Assembly: GCA_031292555.1 (NCBI GenBank)
Contig: JARLGV010000035.1
Span: forward strand, 1 to 38,476
Direction of reading: 5' to 3'
DNA: 38,476 bases
Source: Fimbriimonas sp.
Lineage (GTDB): Bacteria > Armatimonadota > Fimbriimonadia > Fimbriimonadales > Fimbriimonadaceae
Shown here: positions 7,832-15,698 of the stretch, in pieces
How positions within the stretch are numbered: position 1 is the first letter of the stretch
Layout: every line of letters begins with the position of its first letter
Notes under the pieces: generated by a model
Database searches by the model: none
Told to the model about the DNA's origin: nothing
What the model saw: the letters and a program-made list of their open reading frames with translations, nothing else
Made by a program: the position numbers and the translations under genes

Positions 7832-8271
7832 TTTGGGACCAGGGGCACCTTTGCCACCTCGTCCAAGATGCTCTCCAGCATCTCCGTAGGGACCTTCGAA
7901 TCGTAGAGAGGTTGGGCTGAAAGCGGCATCGGGGCGCCGTCGTCGTCGACCAAGTCGGTCTCGATGATCGATTGCGAGAACCGTTCGCAGACCTGCATCC
8001 GCTCGTCGCTGGCAATGGCGATCTCAAGCTGGTTGGCAAGGTTCTGCATCGCCAGAATCTCGTCGTCTTCGCTGAGTGGCTCCGCCTCCTTGTTCTTCCG
8101 CCGCGAGATCAAATCGTCAATCGCCGACTTGCCCTCAAACAACTTGGCCCGCGCCTGTTGAATTGGTGCCGGGTCCTTGTAAAGCTTTTCAGTGATCTTA
8201 ATGGGCGTCCCAAAGATCCGAATTTCAAGCTCGCGTACCGCAAGCGGAATGATAAGATTGTAATTAGCCAT
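7822..8271 (-). CDS. Phage tail assembly chaperone (lambda gpG analogue)
   Basis: 149 residues, acidic and helical, starting MANYNLIIPLAVRELEIRIFG and ending LVPKAK. Family assignment rests on three points: its place between the tail tube and tape measure genes, its size, and the slippery heptamer just before the stop that opens a second overlapping frame. I see no enzyme motif. A Shine-Dalgarno sequence is not obvious, so it may have relied on coupling to an upstream gene that is now displaced by the 3-kb defence insert. Confidence 0.7.
   Translation of the reverse strand: MANYNLIIPLAVRELEIRIFGTPIKITEKLYKDPAPIQQARAKLFEGKSAIDDLISRRKNKEAEPLSEDDEILAMQNLANQLEIAIASDERMQVCERFSQSIIETDLVDDDGAPMPLSAQPLYDSKVPTEMLESILDEVAKVPLVPKAK
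7831..7837 (-). promoter_or_regulatory. -1 ribosomal frameshift slippery site CCCAAAA
   Basis: The coding strand reads GTC CCA AAA GCG AAG TAA. C CCA AAA fits the X XXY YYZ rule, letting both tRNAs re-pair one base back as CCC AAA. The zero-frame stop follows two codons later (7824-7822), and the -1 frame stays open for 90 codons. The position at the 3' end of the tail chaperone gene is exactly where phages place this signal. Confidence 0.75.
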
Positions 8272-8461
8272 AAGTGAAAATGGTGCTGACCAGAGTTCGG
8301 GGTTTGGTCTTGCAGAGATCGATGAGGCTCAGTAGAACGGTCGTTGCGATTAGTCGGCCCAGCCTGTCGGACCTAAACTGATTCGAGGCGTAGTGCCAAT
8401 TGCTGCGCTTCTACCTAATCAAGTGGCTCCCGACCTTGTAGTCAGTTATCATAGGAGTGCG

Positions 8462-9604
8462 ATGACAAACCTTGCGCAACTAGGAAGCAAAATCCAGCGG
8501 TTTCGCGTGCAAATGGTGTTGTCCGAGGATGAAGTTGAGGAAAGAACCGGCATCAGTGCCGACATTATCAAGGGCATTGAGTCTGGAACTTCGGCGCCGT
8601 CCGGAGACCAGCTTTTAATTCTTGCCGAATTGTTCAACCAAGACTACAAGTACTTCTTATCGAATGACGTGCAGTCGCCGCTTGAACAGACGGAATCCCT
8701 ATATAGAAGATATGGCAACTATCTCAGCCGCGAAGACCGATGGGCGATCCAAGAGGTTCTGTTTTTTTGCGAGACGGAAGAATATCTCCAGAATGAACTT
8801 GGCCGACGTAAAAGGCAGTTGCCTTCTGTCGACATATCGGGAACGTACTTCAAAGCCCACGGCTGGACTGCCGCAAAGCAAATCCGTGCCGCTCTTGACC
8901 AGGCAGGCAAACAAGTACCAGTCAATGTCTTTCAGCTTTTTAGGAGCCTAGGCATTCATATATTCCGACGTCGCCTGTCAACGTCGGAGGTATCTGGCAT
9001 TTTCATGAAGCATCCAGTAGCAGGACCATGCATCCTTGTGAATTACCATGAAGACGAGTATCGGCAGCGGTTTACTGTTGCCCATGAAGCAGCACATGCG
9101 ATCTTGGATGCATCTGAGACTGACCCACTGGTGACCCTCAACTCAGACCACAGCGCCCTTCGTGAAGTTAGAGCAGATGCGTTCGCCGGTGCATTCCTAG
9201 TAGCTCCCGCAGCAATTTCCGAGCTTTCTTTAGATTCAATGTCCCGTGACTCGTTTATAGCGATATGCCACAAGCTAAGGGTCAATGCAAAGACTCTCCT
9301 AATCGCGTTTGAGGCGTTCAACGGGGCCAACAATGAGGCAACTCAACGCTTTTCCGATATCAAACTCGCTCGATCAACCAAGGATGATCCGGAACTCGGG
9401 CCGGATCTCACCGACGCTGGTCGAGCACGTAGGCAAGCCCTGCTTGAACGAGGGTTGTCCTACCCGTATCTTCGACTATGTTTGGATGCCTACCGCGAAG
9501 ATAAGATTTCGCTTCTGCGTTTGTCCGAAGTGCTTCTAATGGACCTGGATGAAACAATACAAGTAATGCGTAGTTTTGGTGAGGTGGTGCGACATCGCGA
9601 TTGA
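8462..9604 (+). CDS. XRE-family regulator fused to ImmA/IrrE (M78) metallopeptidase
   Basis: 380 residues from ATG 8462, preceded by AGGAG at 8453-8457. Residues 5-65 are a helix-turn-helix domain of the XRE type. Residues about 195-255 carry the zinc peptidase motif HEAAH (208-212) with a downstream acidic ligand in LREVRADAFAGAFLV. Fusions of this kind (COG2856) usually act as antitoxins or regulators beside a small toxin, or as regulators that cleave phage repressors. Here the next gene starts inside its last codons and encodes a PIN-like protein, so a toxin-antitoxin pair is likely. An upstream in-frame GTG (8393) was rejected for lack of a ribosome site. Confidence 0.85.
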   Translation: MTNLAQLGSKIQRFRVQMVLSEDEVEERTGISADIIKGIESGTSAPSGDQLLILAELFNQDYKYFLSNDVQSPLEQTESLYRRYGNYLSREDRWAIQEVLFFCETEEYLQNELGRRKRQLPSVDISGTYFKAHGWTAAKQIRAALDQAGKQVPVNVFQLFRSLGIHIFRRRLSTSEVSGIFMKHPVAGPCILVNYHEDEYRQRFTVAHEAAHAILDASETDPLVTLNSDHSALREVRADAFAGAFLVAPAAISELSLDSMSRDSFIAICHKLRVNAKTLLIAFEAFNGANNEATQRFSDIKLARSTKDDPELGPDLTDAGRARRQALLERGLSYPYLRLCLDAYREDKISLLRLSEVLLMDLDETIQVMRSFGEVVRHRD

Positions 9605-10181
9605 TGTAACTTCATTCCTCCTGCTCAACGTTACCGACACTTGTGCCGTTTGGAATCTGCTTTCTTCGGGAACCCTCAACCGGGCCGCGAAGAATGCAAG
9701 ATGTAAATTCTGCATCACTGAATACGTGCGGTTTGAATGTCTTATTAAGACGAGATCTAACCCAGATAAACAGCAGATAGAGCTGCAGCGAAGGCTAAAA
9801 GCGGCTATCTCGACCGCTCAAATATCAATCCATTCGATCTCTCTCGAAGACCTATTGGAGGTGGAAGTGCTAGAAACTCGAAAGCAGTTAGGACGAGGCG
9901 AGATAACGACAGTTCTGTTTGCGAAAACGACGAATCAGGCTGCAATGTCGGATGATGGTGGTGCGCGAGAACTTGCCTCGGACATGCTTGGAGTGCCGAG
10001 ATCTCAGACGACTTGCCACTTATTCGGATGGCTCTTTTACACGGGCCATCTTGTCGACCACGAGCGCGTTGATATTCAGAACGAGCACATCGCAATGGGG
10101 CGTCCATTAGCTCCTCATTTCGACGTCGCGTACGAAATGGCGATGAGAGCAAAGCTGTATGATAGTCAAAAGAAGACGTAA
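9579..10181 (+). CDS. PIN-like putative toxin paired with the XRE-ImmA protein
   Basis: About 200 residues. The order of acidic motifs is PIN-like: an early Asp in NVTDTCAVWNLLSSG, Glu in ITEYVRFECL, Glu in GRGEITTVLFA, and paired Asp in MSDDGGARELA. PIN proteins of toxin-antitoxin systems are Mg-dependent RNases. The start is uncertain: no ATG fits, and GTG 9579 (or TTG 9576) overlaps the end of the upstream gene by about 26 bases, implying coupled translation. It ends 26 bp from the convergent end of the restriction endonuclease gene. The toxin role is inferred from domain and pairing. Confidence 0.7.
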   Translation: MRWCDIAIDVTSFLLLNVTDTCAVWNLLSSGTLNRAAKNARCKFCITEYVRFECLIKTRSNPDKQQIELQRRLKAAISTAQISIHSISLEDLLEVEVLETRKQLGRGEITTVLFAKTTNQAAMSDDGGARELASDMLGVPRSQTTCHLFGWLFYTGHLVDHERVDIQNEHIAMGRPLAPHFDVAYEMAMRAKLYDSQKKT

Positions 10182-10207
10182 CCCCAAATGCCGATACTTC
10201 GGATTGT

Positions 10208-11224
10208 CTATTCCCCGAGGAATACTCCGGAGCCGGGTGTTCGCATTGCCTCGACCCAAACCTTTAGCGTTTTTCGGTTGGCTTCGCCAATGGGGTATGA
10301 GCGAGCGGAGTTTACAGCAACTGCCCCTTTTGCTAGTCTGCTCGTTGTAACAATCAGGCCCGCGCTTGCGCTTTCATGCGAGACGTCCGCGTAAAGCGCC
10401 TTGACGACGACCTGTTCAACTGTCGCCTTCTGCCGCTTGCATTGGATCAGAACTGTTGGAGGTTTGTCTTGTTGGCCCGTGGTTGGCCATATTCGAATAT
10501 CGACCCCACCGTCTTTTCGTCCCGGACCGACCTCGACGTGAAACCCGAGTCGATCGAAAAATTCAGCAGTTAAGCCCTCGAATTGCCTCCAGTGGACTTG
10601 GTCGATATCGTTGAAATTCCGTTCGAGATAGGTGACAAACCTTTGATCGAAGAACTCACCATATTGCGTCGCAAGATGTTCACTTTTGAAGAGGTCATCA
10701 AGCTCGCGCGTGTCTTTCCAATCCACCTGGCGAATCTTTCCCCACGGACTGTGCTCTTGGGACTCTGCGAGCAACTTGATGAATTCAATGGACATGAGGC
10801 AACCTGCGGGGCCATATAGTCGCATTGCCTCATCCAAATATGGTTCAGGGTCGATCCTCTTAGTCCCTGACTGTTCCGCCGACTGCATCAGTTGATCGAA
10901 CATGTCCATGAAAAGTTGCTGAACCTTATTCGACAGGTCTAAAGCCTTAGCATCTTTTTTGTATTGATGGAAAAGGGCAATCCCGGGAGGCATATTCACG
11001 GGACTATCAACAACGCCAACCCGATACAGCAACTGCGACACCATCTCTTCGAATTCCTCAGATCGAATTCGAAGACCATCATCGTCGCGGCCATAAAATC
11101 GATTTCCTTGTCGTGCAAGATGGCCAAGAATCTGTGCTCGGTTTAGTGCGAGTCCAGATTTATATCCAACGATTTCGCTCAATGTCGAAATGACGGCACG
11201 ACGCGACATCCATGCAGCACCCAT
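10208..11224 (-). CDS. Mrr-like restriction endonuclease (PD-(D/E)XK)
   Basis: 338 residues. The C-terminal third is a Mrr_cat-type nuclease: WRQFEGLTAEFFDRLGF (residues 212-228) supplies the helix with the conserved Glu, followed by D242 in KDGGVDIRI and the Q-x-K motif (Q261, K263) in VLIQCKRQ, then a helix ending in LIVTTSRLAKGA. This is the fold used by type IV modification-dependent endonucleases. The N-terminal 200 residues are helical and not recognised, possibly a target-sensing or dimerisation domain. It lies on the phage-gene strand immediately after the tail tube gene, facing the XRE-ImmA/PIN pair, and forms a small defence island with them. Confidence 0.85.
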   Translation of the reverse strand: MGAAWMSRRAVISTLSEIVGYKSGLALNRAQILGHLARQGNRFYGRDDDGLRIRSEEFEEMVSQLLYRVGVVDSPVNMPPGIALFHQYKKDAKALDLSNKVQQLFMDMFDQLMQSAEQSGTKRIDPEPYLDEAMRLYGPAGCLMSIEFIKLLAESQEHSPWGKIRQVDWKDTRELDDLFKSEHLATQYGEFFDQRFVTYLERNFNDIDQVHWRQFEGLTAEFFDRLGFHVEVGPGRKDGGVDIRIWPTTGQQDKPPTVLIQCKRQKATVEQVVVKALYADVSHESASAGLIVTTSRLAKGAVAVNSARSYPIGEANRKTLKVWVEAMRTPGSGVFLGE

Positions 11225-11261
11225 TGAGCAAAATTTACCTATAACATCGTGAATTCTAACC

Positions 11262-12614
11262 TCAGGCCGCCGAGTACGACTCCAACTCGTTGATCGCGGT
11301 AATGCGCCGGCAGAAGATGCCGTTCACGTCGAATAGATTTTCCAGATCAAACTCGCAAGTGCGAATGTTGCCTTGTCCCTCGCCATTGGCCGTCTTCCAC
11401 TCCACTGAGCAGAAGTAGTCGAACGCGAGCGATCGATTCACGCCGGTAATTCCAATCTCAGGACCCGTGAACAAGATCCGGAAGTAGAGCCCGTTCCCCA
11501 CCAACCGAGACCCCGCGATAAAGCCGGCAACTTCCGCCGTATACGCCAGCATCATCGACTGCATGTGCTTCTGGTCGGCAGCCTTTTTCTCCGAAATCCC
11601 GCCCGGCCCAACGTCGGTTGGATTCTGCCGCCAAACAAACTCCCAGCGATCTCCAACCTGCAGATCCGTCTTGTACTGATTCACCGGTGTCGTAGGCGAA
11701 TTGTCCAAGCCGGCCATTGAAGCGGCCCATCCGATCGAGATGTCTCCCGGCATGACCTCAAACGACGGGTTCATCTTCATGCCCCCGACCGTCGTATGCA
11801 CCCAAGCCGCCGAAGCGCCTCCGTTCAAGCCCGCAGTTAAAACCGAGTACTCCTGAACGGCAATTCCATTCTCATCCGTGACAGCGTAAGGCCCGCCTGC
11901 CCCGCCGCTAACTAGAGCCGTCGCATGCCCTCCGCCCAAGGCACGAAAAGCCGACTGAAAGGTCGCCGCAGTAGCGCCATAGGCGATCGGTGCCGTCTGC
12001 TGATTATCGGCAACGACGATGAAAGTCCCGCCCGTCGCGTCGGTGAGGGTAAGCGTCTGAACGTCGTTCTGTCCGGTGCTCGCCACAATCGGGTCACCGC
12101 CAGAATCAGCGTCTTGGATCGCCTTGGCGATGGCGGAGGCTTCGAATGTAAGCGGCTTGTCGCGCTCGGTCCCGATCTTGTATCCCGTGAACAGAAGCCC
12201 GTTGACCTTTTGCACGCGGTCGCCCACCGATCCTGGGAATTCGACCGTGTACGTCTGGGCCGTATCAGCGTTGTAAGCCGATGACTCCCACACGTGCTGG
12301 TAGACGCCCGTAACCGGTTCGCCCCCCGGGGAATAGGCGCCCTCTGTCGGCAGACCCTCGACGCCCGAGAGGACATATCCAACGTCGATGTAGTCGAGGA
12401 TCCCCTTAACGGACGCCTTTGACGTCTCCTTGACCGTGTTGCTGCGAATGAGGTACTTCAGACCCTGAGTTCCGGTCGCCGACTTGGTCTGTTCGGGCGC
12501 AGGGTCGAACGTCTCGATGTTGATCAGGAGCCGGGTCGCTGCGGCATTCACGCCGAATCCCCCGCTCTCGATGCCGAATTGTGGCTTGACTAGACTAAGT
12601 AGGGGTGCTCCCAT
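11262..12614 (-). CDS. Phage tail tube protein with an inserted beta-sandwich module
   Basis: 450 residues, preceded by AGGAG 10 bases before the ATG. The position after the terminator-like gene, the sequence style (FPGSVGDRVQKVNGLLFTGY, KPLTFEASAIAK, then FEVMPGDISIGWAASM and LVGNGLYFRILFTGPEIG) and the start NIETFDPAPEQTKSATGTQG all fit a major tail tube protein. Residues about 182-265 are different: QTLTLTDATGGTFIVVADNQ with APIAYGATAATFQSAFRAL and GGAGGPYAVT, a module otherwise seen as tandem repeats in secreted surface proteins of several phyla. It is probably a decoration domain on the tube. The frame is intact. Confidence 0.7.
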   Translation of the reverse strand: MGAPLLSLVKPQFGIESGGFGVNAAATRLLINIETFDPAPEQTKSATGTQGLKYLIRSNTVKETSKASVKGILDYIDVGYVLSGVEGLPTEGAYSPGGEPVTGVYQHVWESSAYNADTAQTYTVEFPGSVGDRVQKVNGLLFTGYKIGTERDKPLTFEASAIAKAIQDADSGGDPIVASTGQNDVQTLTLTDATGGTFIVVADNQQTAPIAYGATAATFQSAFRALGGGHATALVSGGAGGPYAVTDENGIAVQEYSVLTAGLNGGASAAWVHTTVGGMKMNPSFEVMPGDISIGWAASMAGLDNSPTTPVNQYKTDLQVGDRWEFVWRQNPTDVGPGGISEKKAADQKHMQSMMLAYTAEVAGFIAGSRLVGNGLYFRILFTGPEIGITGVNRSLAFDYFCSVEWKTANGEGQGNIRTCEFDLENLFDVNGIFCRRITAINELESYSAA

Positions 12615-12644
12615 GTGTTGCTTCTCCTAAAGCGATCCAATCCG

Positions 12645-13253
12645 CTATTGGACTCGAAACTGGTATTGGTGGCCAACCATGACGTTGAAACCGCCGTGGG
12701 CGGGCTCGATCATCTGGTAGGCGAATTGCTGAAAGGCGGCAAACTGAAAGGTGCGGCCGTCCGCCAAGGTGACGACTTCATTGCGGGCGTCGAGCAAACT
12801 CACGAGCCTGAGCGATCCGTCTTCGAGGTGTCCGTTTGAGCCGCCGACCTTATCGATGGAACCGCCATGCTGCCGATCGAGTATGCACACCACGAAAGTC
12901 GGCTGCGATTCTGCTCGCCCTGCCCGGCCGTCTTGACGCTTGACGTCTCTGCCCGGCGCTTGCATCCACCATCGCACGCAAGGGAAGCAGAGTTGCCAAG
13001 CTGCCGGAGAAGTCGTCGGGCTGTTCCCAACGTTGCCATTGATCAGCGAATGGTAAGGCTGCTCGTCAGGGCCATTCGCCATGTCGCCGAACGCATACGT
13101 GAGCGTCCCTTTCCAAGACTTGTTGACCACCTGGTCCGGATCGTTCGCCCAAAACCCACCCGGCGCATATTCCCGAAGCAAGGCGTCGACCGACAACACG
13201 CCAAAAAGCCACCGATCGGCGTCGGTCACGAGATACGGTTGGCCTGCTGCCAT
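12645..13253 (-). CDS. Phage tail completion/terminator-position protein with a carbohydrate-binding-like motif
   Basis: 202 residues in one open frame, 30 bp before the tail tube gene and 3 bp after the gp10-like gene, so it sits where siphophages place the tail terminator. Residues 67-86 (YHSLINGNVGNSPTTSPAAW) match the Y-x-S-L...N-x-G-N-x-P...S-P-x-x-W motif of CBM5/12-like modules that often decorate phage tail fibres and chitinases. The rest (DADRWLFGVLSVDALLREYA, TLADGRTFQFAAFQQFAYQM) is not recognised by me. The presence of this motif in a terminator is unusual. Confidence 0.55.
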   Translation of the reverse strand: MAAGQPYLVTDADRWLFGVLSVDALLREYAPGGFWANDPDQVVNKSWKGTLTYAFGDMANGPDEQPYHSLINGNVGNSPTTSPAAWQLCFPCVRWWMQAPGRDVKRQDGRAGRAESQPTFVVCILDRQHGGSIDKVGGSNGHLEDGSLRLVSLLDARNEVVTLADGRTFQFAAFQQFAYQMIEPAHGGFNVMVGHQYQFRVQ

Positions 13254-13256
13254 AGC

Positions 13257-13694
13257 TCAAATCCGATCCAACTCGGCCGGTATAGCCGCAACGTGTTGCT
13301 GAACCGTTTCCTCACCAACAACCGAAGCTGGCCCAAGAAACGGCCGAGGTGCCATCTTCGAAGTGCCGAGCTCCAGGTAAACCCCGTACTCCGCACCCAC
13401 CGCCGCCTCAGCCCCAATACCAATAATCTCGGGCTCCAGATTCACGTGGATCGAATCGTGAAGCACCTCAAACTGATTGACCGGCGCCTCACCCGGCGCC
13501 GAAGACCGGTTCGGCAGCCGAGGATATTTCCGCCCAGAACCAGCCTGCTCCGCAATCTGCTCCCGAGCGTCCTCCACCGTCGCCTCAGCCCCAGCAACGC
13601 ACGCCAACCGCGCCTGTTCCACGATGACCTGCTCGAACTCGTCGAGCTTATTGATGCGAAGAGACGAGGACGCTTGCAACATCGGACTAGTCAC
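13257..13694 (-). CDS. HK97 gp10-like phage head-tail / tail completion protein
   Basis: About 145 residues. The signature GVYLELGTSKMAPRPFLGPA near the C-terminus is characteristic of the HK97 gp10 family, which works at the head-tail joint in siphophages. The N-terminal half is helical and acidic (DEFEQVIVEQARLACVAGAE). The longer open frame to 13892 adds unlikely sequence. I prefer GTG 13694, which has GGAG 10 bases upstream, with ATG 13682 as an alternative. The stop lies 3 bp before the next phage gene. Upstream, about 2.9 kb of non-phage genes separate it from the head-tail adaptor. Confidence 0.8.
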   Translation of the reverse strand: MTSPMLQASSSLRINKLDEFEQVIVEQARLACVAGAEATVEDAREQIAEQAGSGRKYPRLPNRSSAPGEAPVNQFEVLHDSIHVNLEPEIIGIGAEAAVGAEYGVYLELGTSKMAPRPFLGPASVVGEETVQQHVAAIPAELDRI

Positions 13695-13929
13695 GCTTAT
13701 TCGACTCCAAGACTCATGGGACGTCGCTTCCACGCCTATTGAAATACAGTACAGTTCAACCAAAAAAGTCAAACCAGTTGCAATTCGCGACAACGGCGCC
13801 TCTAGGATCTTCACTGGTATCGCTGAATAGGAATTCACTGGTGTGACAATCCGAAACGCCCGATTTCCCCGCGTGAGCCTGCGACGTATCACTGCGCGGT
13901 AAGCGCCCCGTCAACAGGAACACCCTCTC

Positions 13930-14418
13930 CTATCTGATCTGCTCGAACAGCTTTCGCTGCGTCGGTTTCAGCCAAACGTCATCCGGAACCATGGGGCCAC
14001 CAGGCTTAAACAGGACTTTCCCATAATCTTTCGTTTGGATCACCAATCTTTTGCCATCGGACACGGCCTTATTGCTGAGCAGCTTTATTGTCGTGTTGTG
14101 TACCTTAAATGAGGTAATAGTTCCCTGAGCCTTGGAAGCGTCACTGTAGGTTTGTGTCATCTTGCCGCCTCGCAGCAAGTAGCCTTCATTCAGATTGCTT
14201 ATCTCCCACGTAATATTGATGCCCAAGGCTTCCGAATCCACGTGCTCGAATTTCTCGTCTGCGGCAGCGGCCAAAGCAGTTTGCGGTGACGTTTTAGCAG
14301 TGCTTTCCTGATTCCCGCCCTCTCTTGGGCCACAGGATATGACGGCAATGACAGCAAAACCACAAGCCAAAACTCGTCTGAAGCGCGTCACTAAGGGGAG
14401 GTGGAGGAAAATCATCAC
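13930..14418 (-). CDS. Predicted lipoprotein of unknown function
   Basis: 162 residues with a basic N-terminus (TRFRRVLACGFAVIAVISCG) and a lipobox-like VISC cysteine at about residue 29, followed by a Gly/Gln/Ser-rich linker, so probably a lipoprotein. The mature domain (about 110 residues, containing INITWEISNLNEGYLLRGGK and TTIKLLSNKAVSDGKRLVIQ) reads as a beta-rich fold. I recognise no family. It is divergent from the ankyrin-repeat gene and belongs to an island of three exported or membrane proteins between phage genes. Base composition is visibly lower in G+C than the flanking enzymes. Confidence 0.65.
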   Translation of the reverse strand: MMIFLHLPLVTRFRRVLACGFAVIAVISCGPREGGNQESTAKTSPQTALAAAADEKFEHVDSEALGINITWEISNLNEGYLLRGGKMTQTYSDASKAQGTITSFKVHNTTIKLLSNKAVSDGKRLVIQTKDYGKVLFKPGGPMVPDDVWLKPTQRKLFEQIR

Positions 14419-14568
14419 TCGCTATTCCCCTGCAAGTAGGATTCTTCGATTGGTGGGCAGCCAGCACCCAATTCAAATCGGATAGACAGCATTGAACCTC
14501 TTGCAGTCATTGTCCGAAGTATACTCAAATTCCCCCTTGTTGAAGGGATGCCGAAGTAACAAACGAGC

Positions 14569-15516
14569 ATGAACGCAGACGACACCGCAGAACGCAAGCC
14601 AAGCAAAATGAAAAGGCAAAGTACTCGATGGTATCATATTGGTGTAGCAGTTTTATTGCCTGTAGTGGGATTGCCTTGGGGCCTGTTCAATCTCACGAGG
14701 AGCAAAAGCCGCGGCTCTGGTCTCGCAATGATAGCTTTGTCCAGCGTCACCGTGCTGGGCGCCGCAGCGGTCCCTCCCGATTTCATATCGGAATACAAAC
14801 GGCAATCGTCAGCTTCGCGCTCTAGAGCAAACGATGCCCTCATGGTTTATGCCTCCACTGGAGACGTCGATCACGTCAAATCGCTCCTGGCGCCCCCATC
14901 GTTTGAATGGGGCAAGGATCCGGCTAGCTATGACAGCGTTGGCGCATTCTTGGCGACAGCGATGGTCTCTATGTCCCCTGCGCTGCGTAGGCCTGACGTC
15001 AACATGGAGGACAGATTGGGTCTGACACCTTTGATGGAGGCCACGGGAATATTTAGTGGCATTGATTCAGCCTTTCAGAGCGTTCATGGGCACGGGACGG
15101 GAAATGCGGAAATTGTAAGAGTACTGATCGCCGCAGGAGCGAAAGTGAATGCACAGAACACCCACGGTGAAACAGCATTGACATTGGCGGATTCACCAGA
15201 AGTCATATCCGCAATAAAGAACGCCGGAGGGAGGTCAGAAGCTTTTCGTCTGTTAGTGCCTGACGATAAACTAGATTTCAGATTCTCAAGTGCCGGCTCA
15301 GTGCAAACGAATTCCGGAATCACGACGTTCGAGCAACCTCACTTAACATGCAAAGACGTCAACGGTAAACCGTACGAAATAGAACTAGATGGGGCCAACG
15401 TTACTGACGAGTTGGAAACAAAACAATTTGGTAGGATACTCCTGGATTCAAGAGGAGCACTTCGCCTCCGAGATAGCCAAATCAAGAAAATAAGGACCCT
15501 TCTTGCCTTTAAGTGA
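14569..15516 (+). CDS. Membrane-anchored ankyrin-repeat protein
   Basis: 315 residues. Two hydrophobic segments (about 22-44 and 51-69) are joined by a short basic loop (NLTRSKSRGSG). They are followed by ankyrin-like repeats: ALMVYASTGDVDHVKSLL, a degenerate unit around DRLGLTPLMEATGIFSG, and a clear unit EIVRVLIAAGAKVNAQNTHG followed by ETALTLADSPEV. The last 100 residues form an unrecognised beta-rich domain. It probably mediates protein contacts at the membrane. Nothing in the sequence ties it to phage assembly. Confidence 0.7.
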   Translation: MNADDTAERKPSKMKRQSTRWYHIGVAVLLPVVGLPWGLFNLTRSKSRGSGLAMIALSSVTVLGAAAVPPDFISEYKRQSSASRSRANDALMVYASTGDVDHVKSLLAPPSFEWGKDPASYDSVGAFLATAMVSMSPALRRPDVNMEDRLGLTPLMEATGIFSGIDSAFQSVHGHGTGNAEIVRVLIAAGAKVNAQNTHGETALTLADSPEVISAIKNAGGRSEAFRLLVPDDKLDFRFSSAGSVQTNSGITTFEQPHLTCKDVNGKPYEIELDGANVTDELETKQFGRILLDSRGALRLRDSQIKKIRTLLAFK

Positions 15517-15698
15517 TCAGTGGAGCCCACGATATAGACCATCATCCATTGTTCGTCTGGCCGAAAGGATGAACTGAGCCAGTCTCCCCCTCCCCAACAA
15601 GTCGGTCGCCATCCAATTGTCGATCTCGGAGTTAAGCCGTGCGTCAGGATCACGCACCACTCTAATGCGGCGGCTTGAATTCAGGATCTAACAATGAA

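Noticed and set aside
12867-13742. 291-codon open frame on the plus strand
   Set aside because: It is the antisense shadow of the gp10-like and terminator-position genes, rich in Arg, His and Pro, with no ribosome site or recognisable motif.
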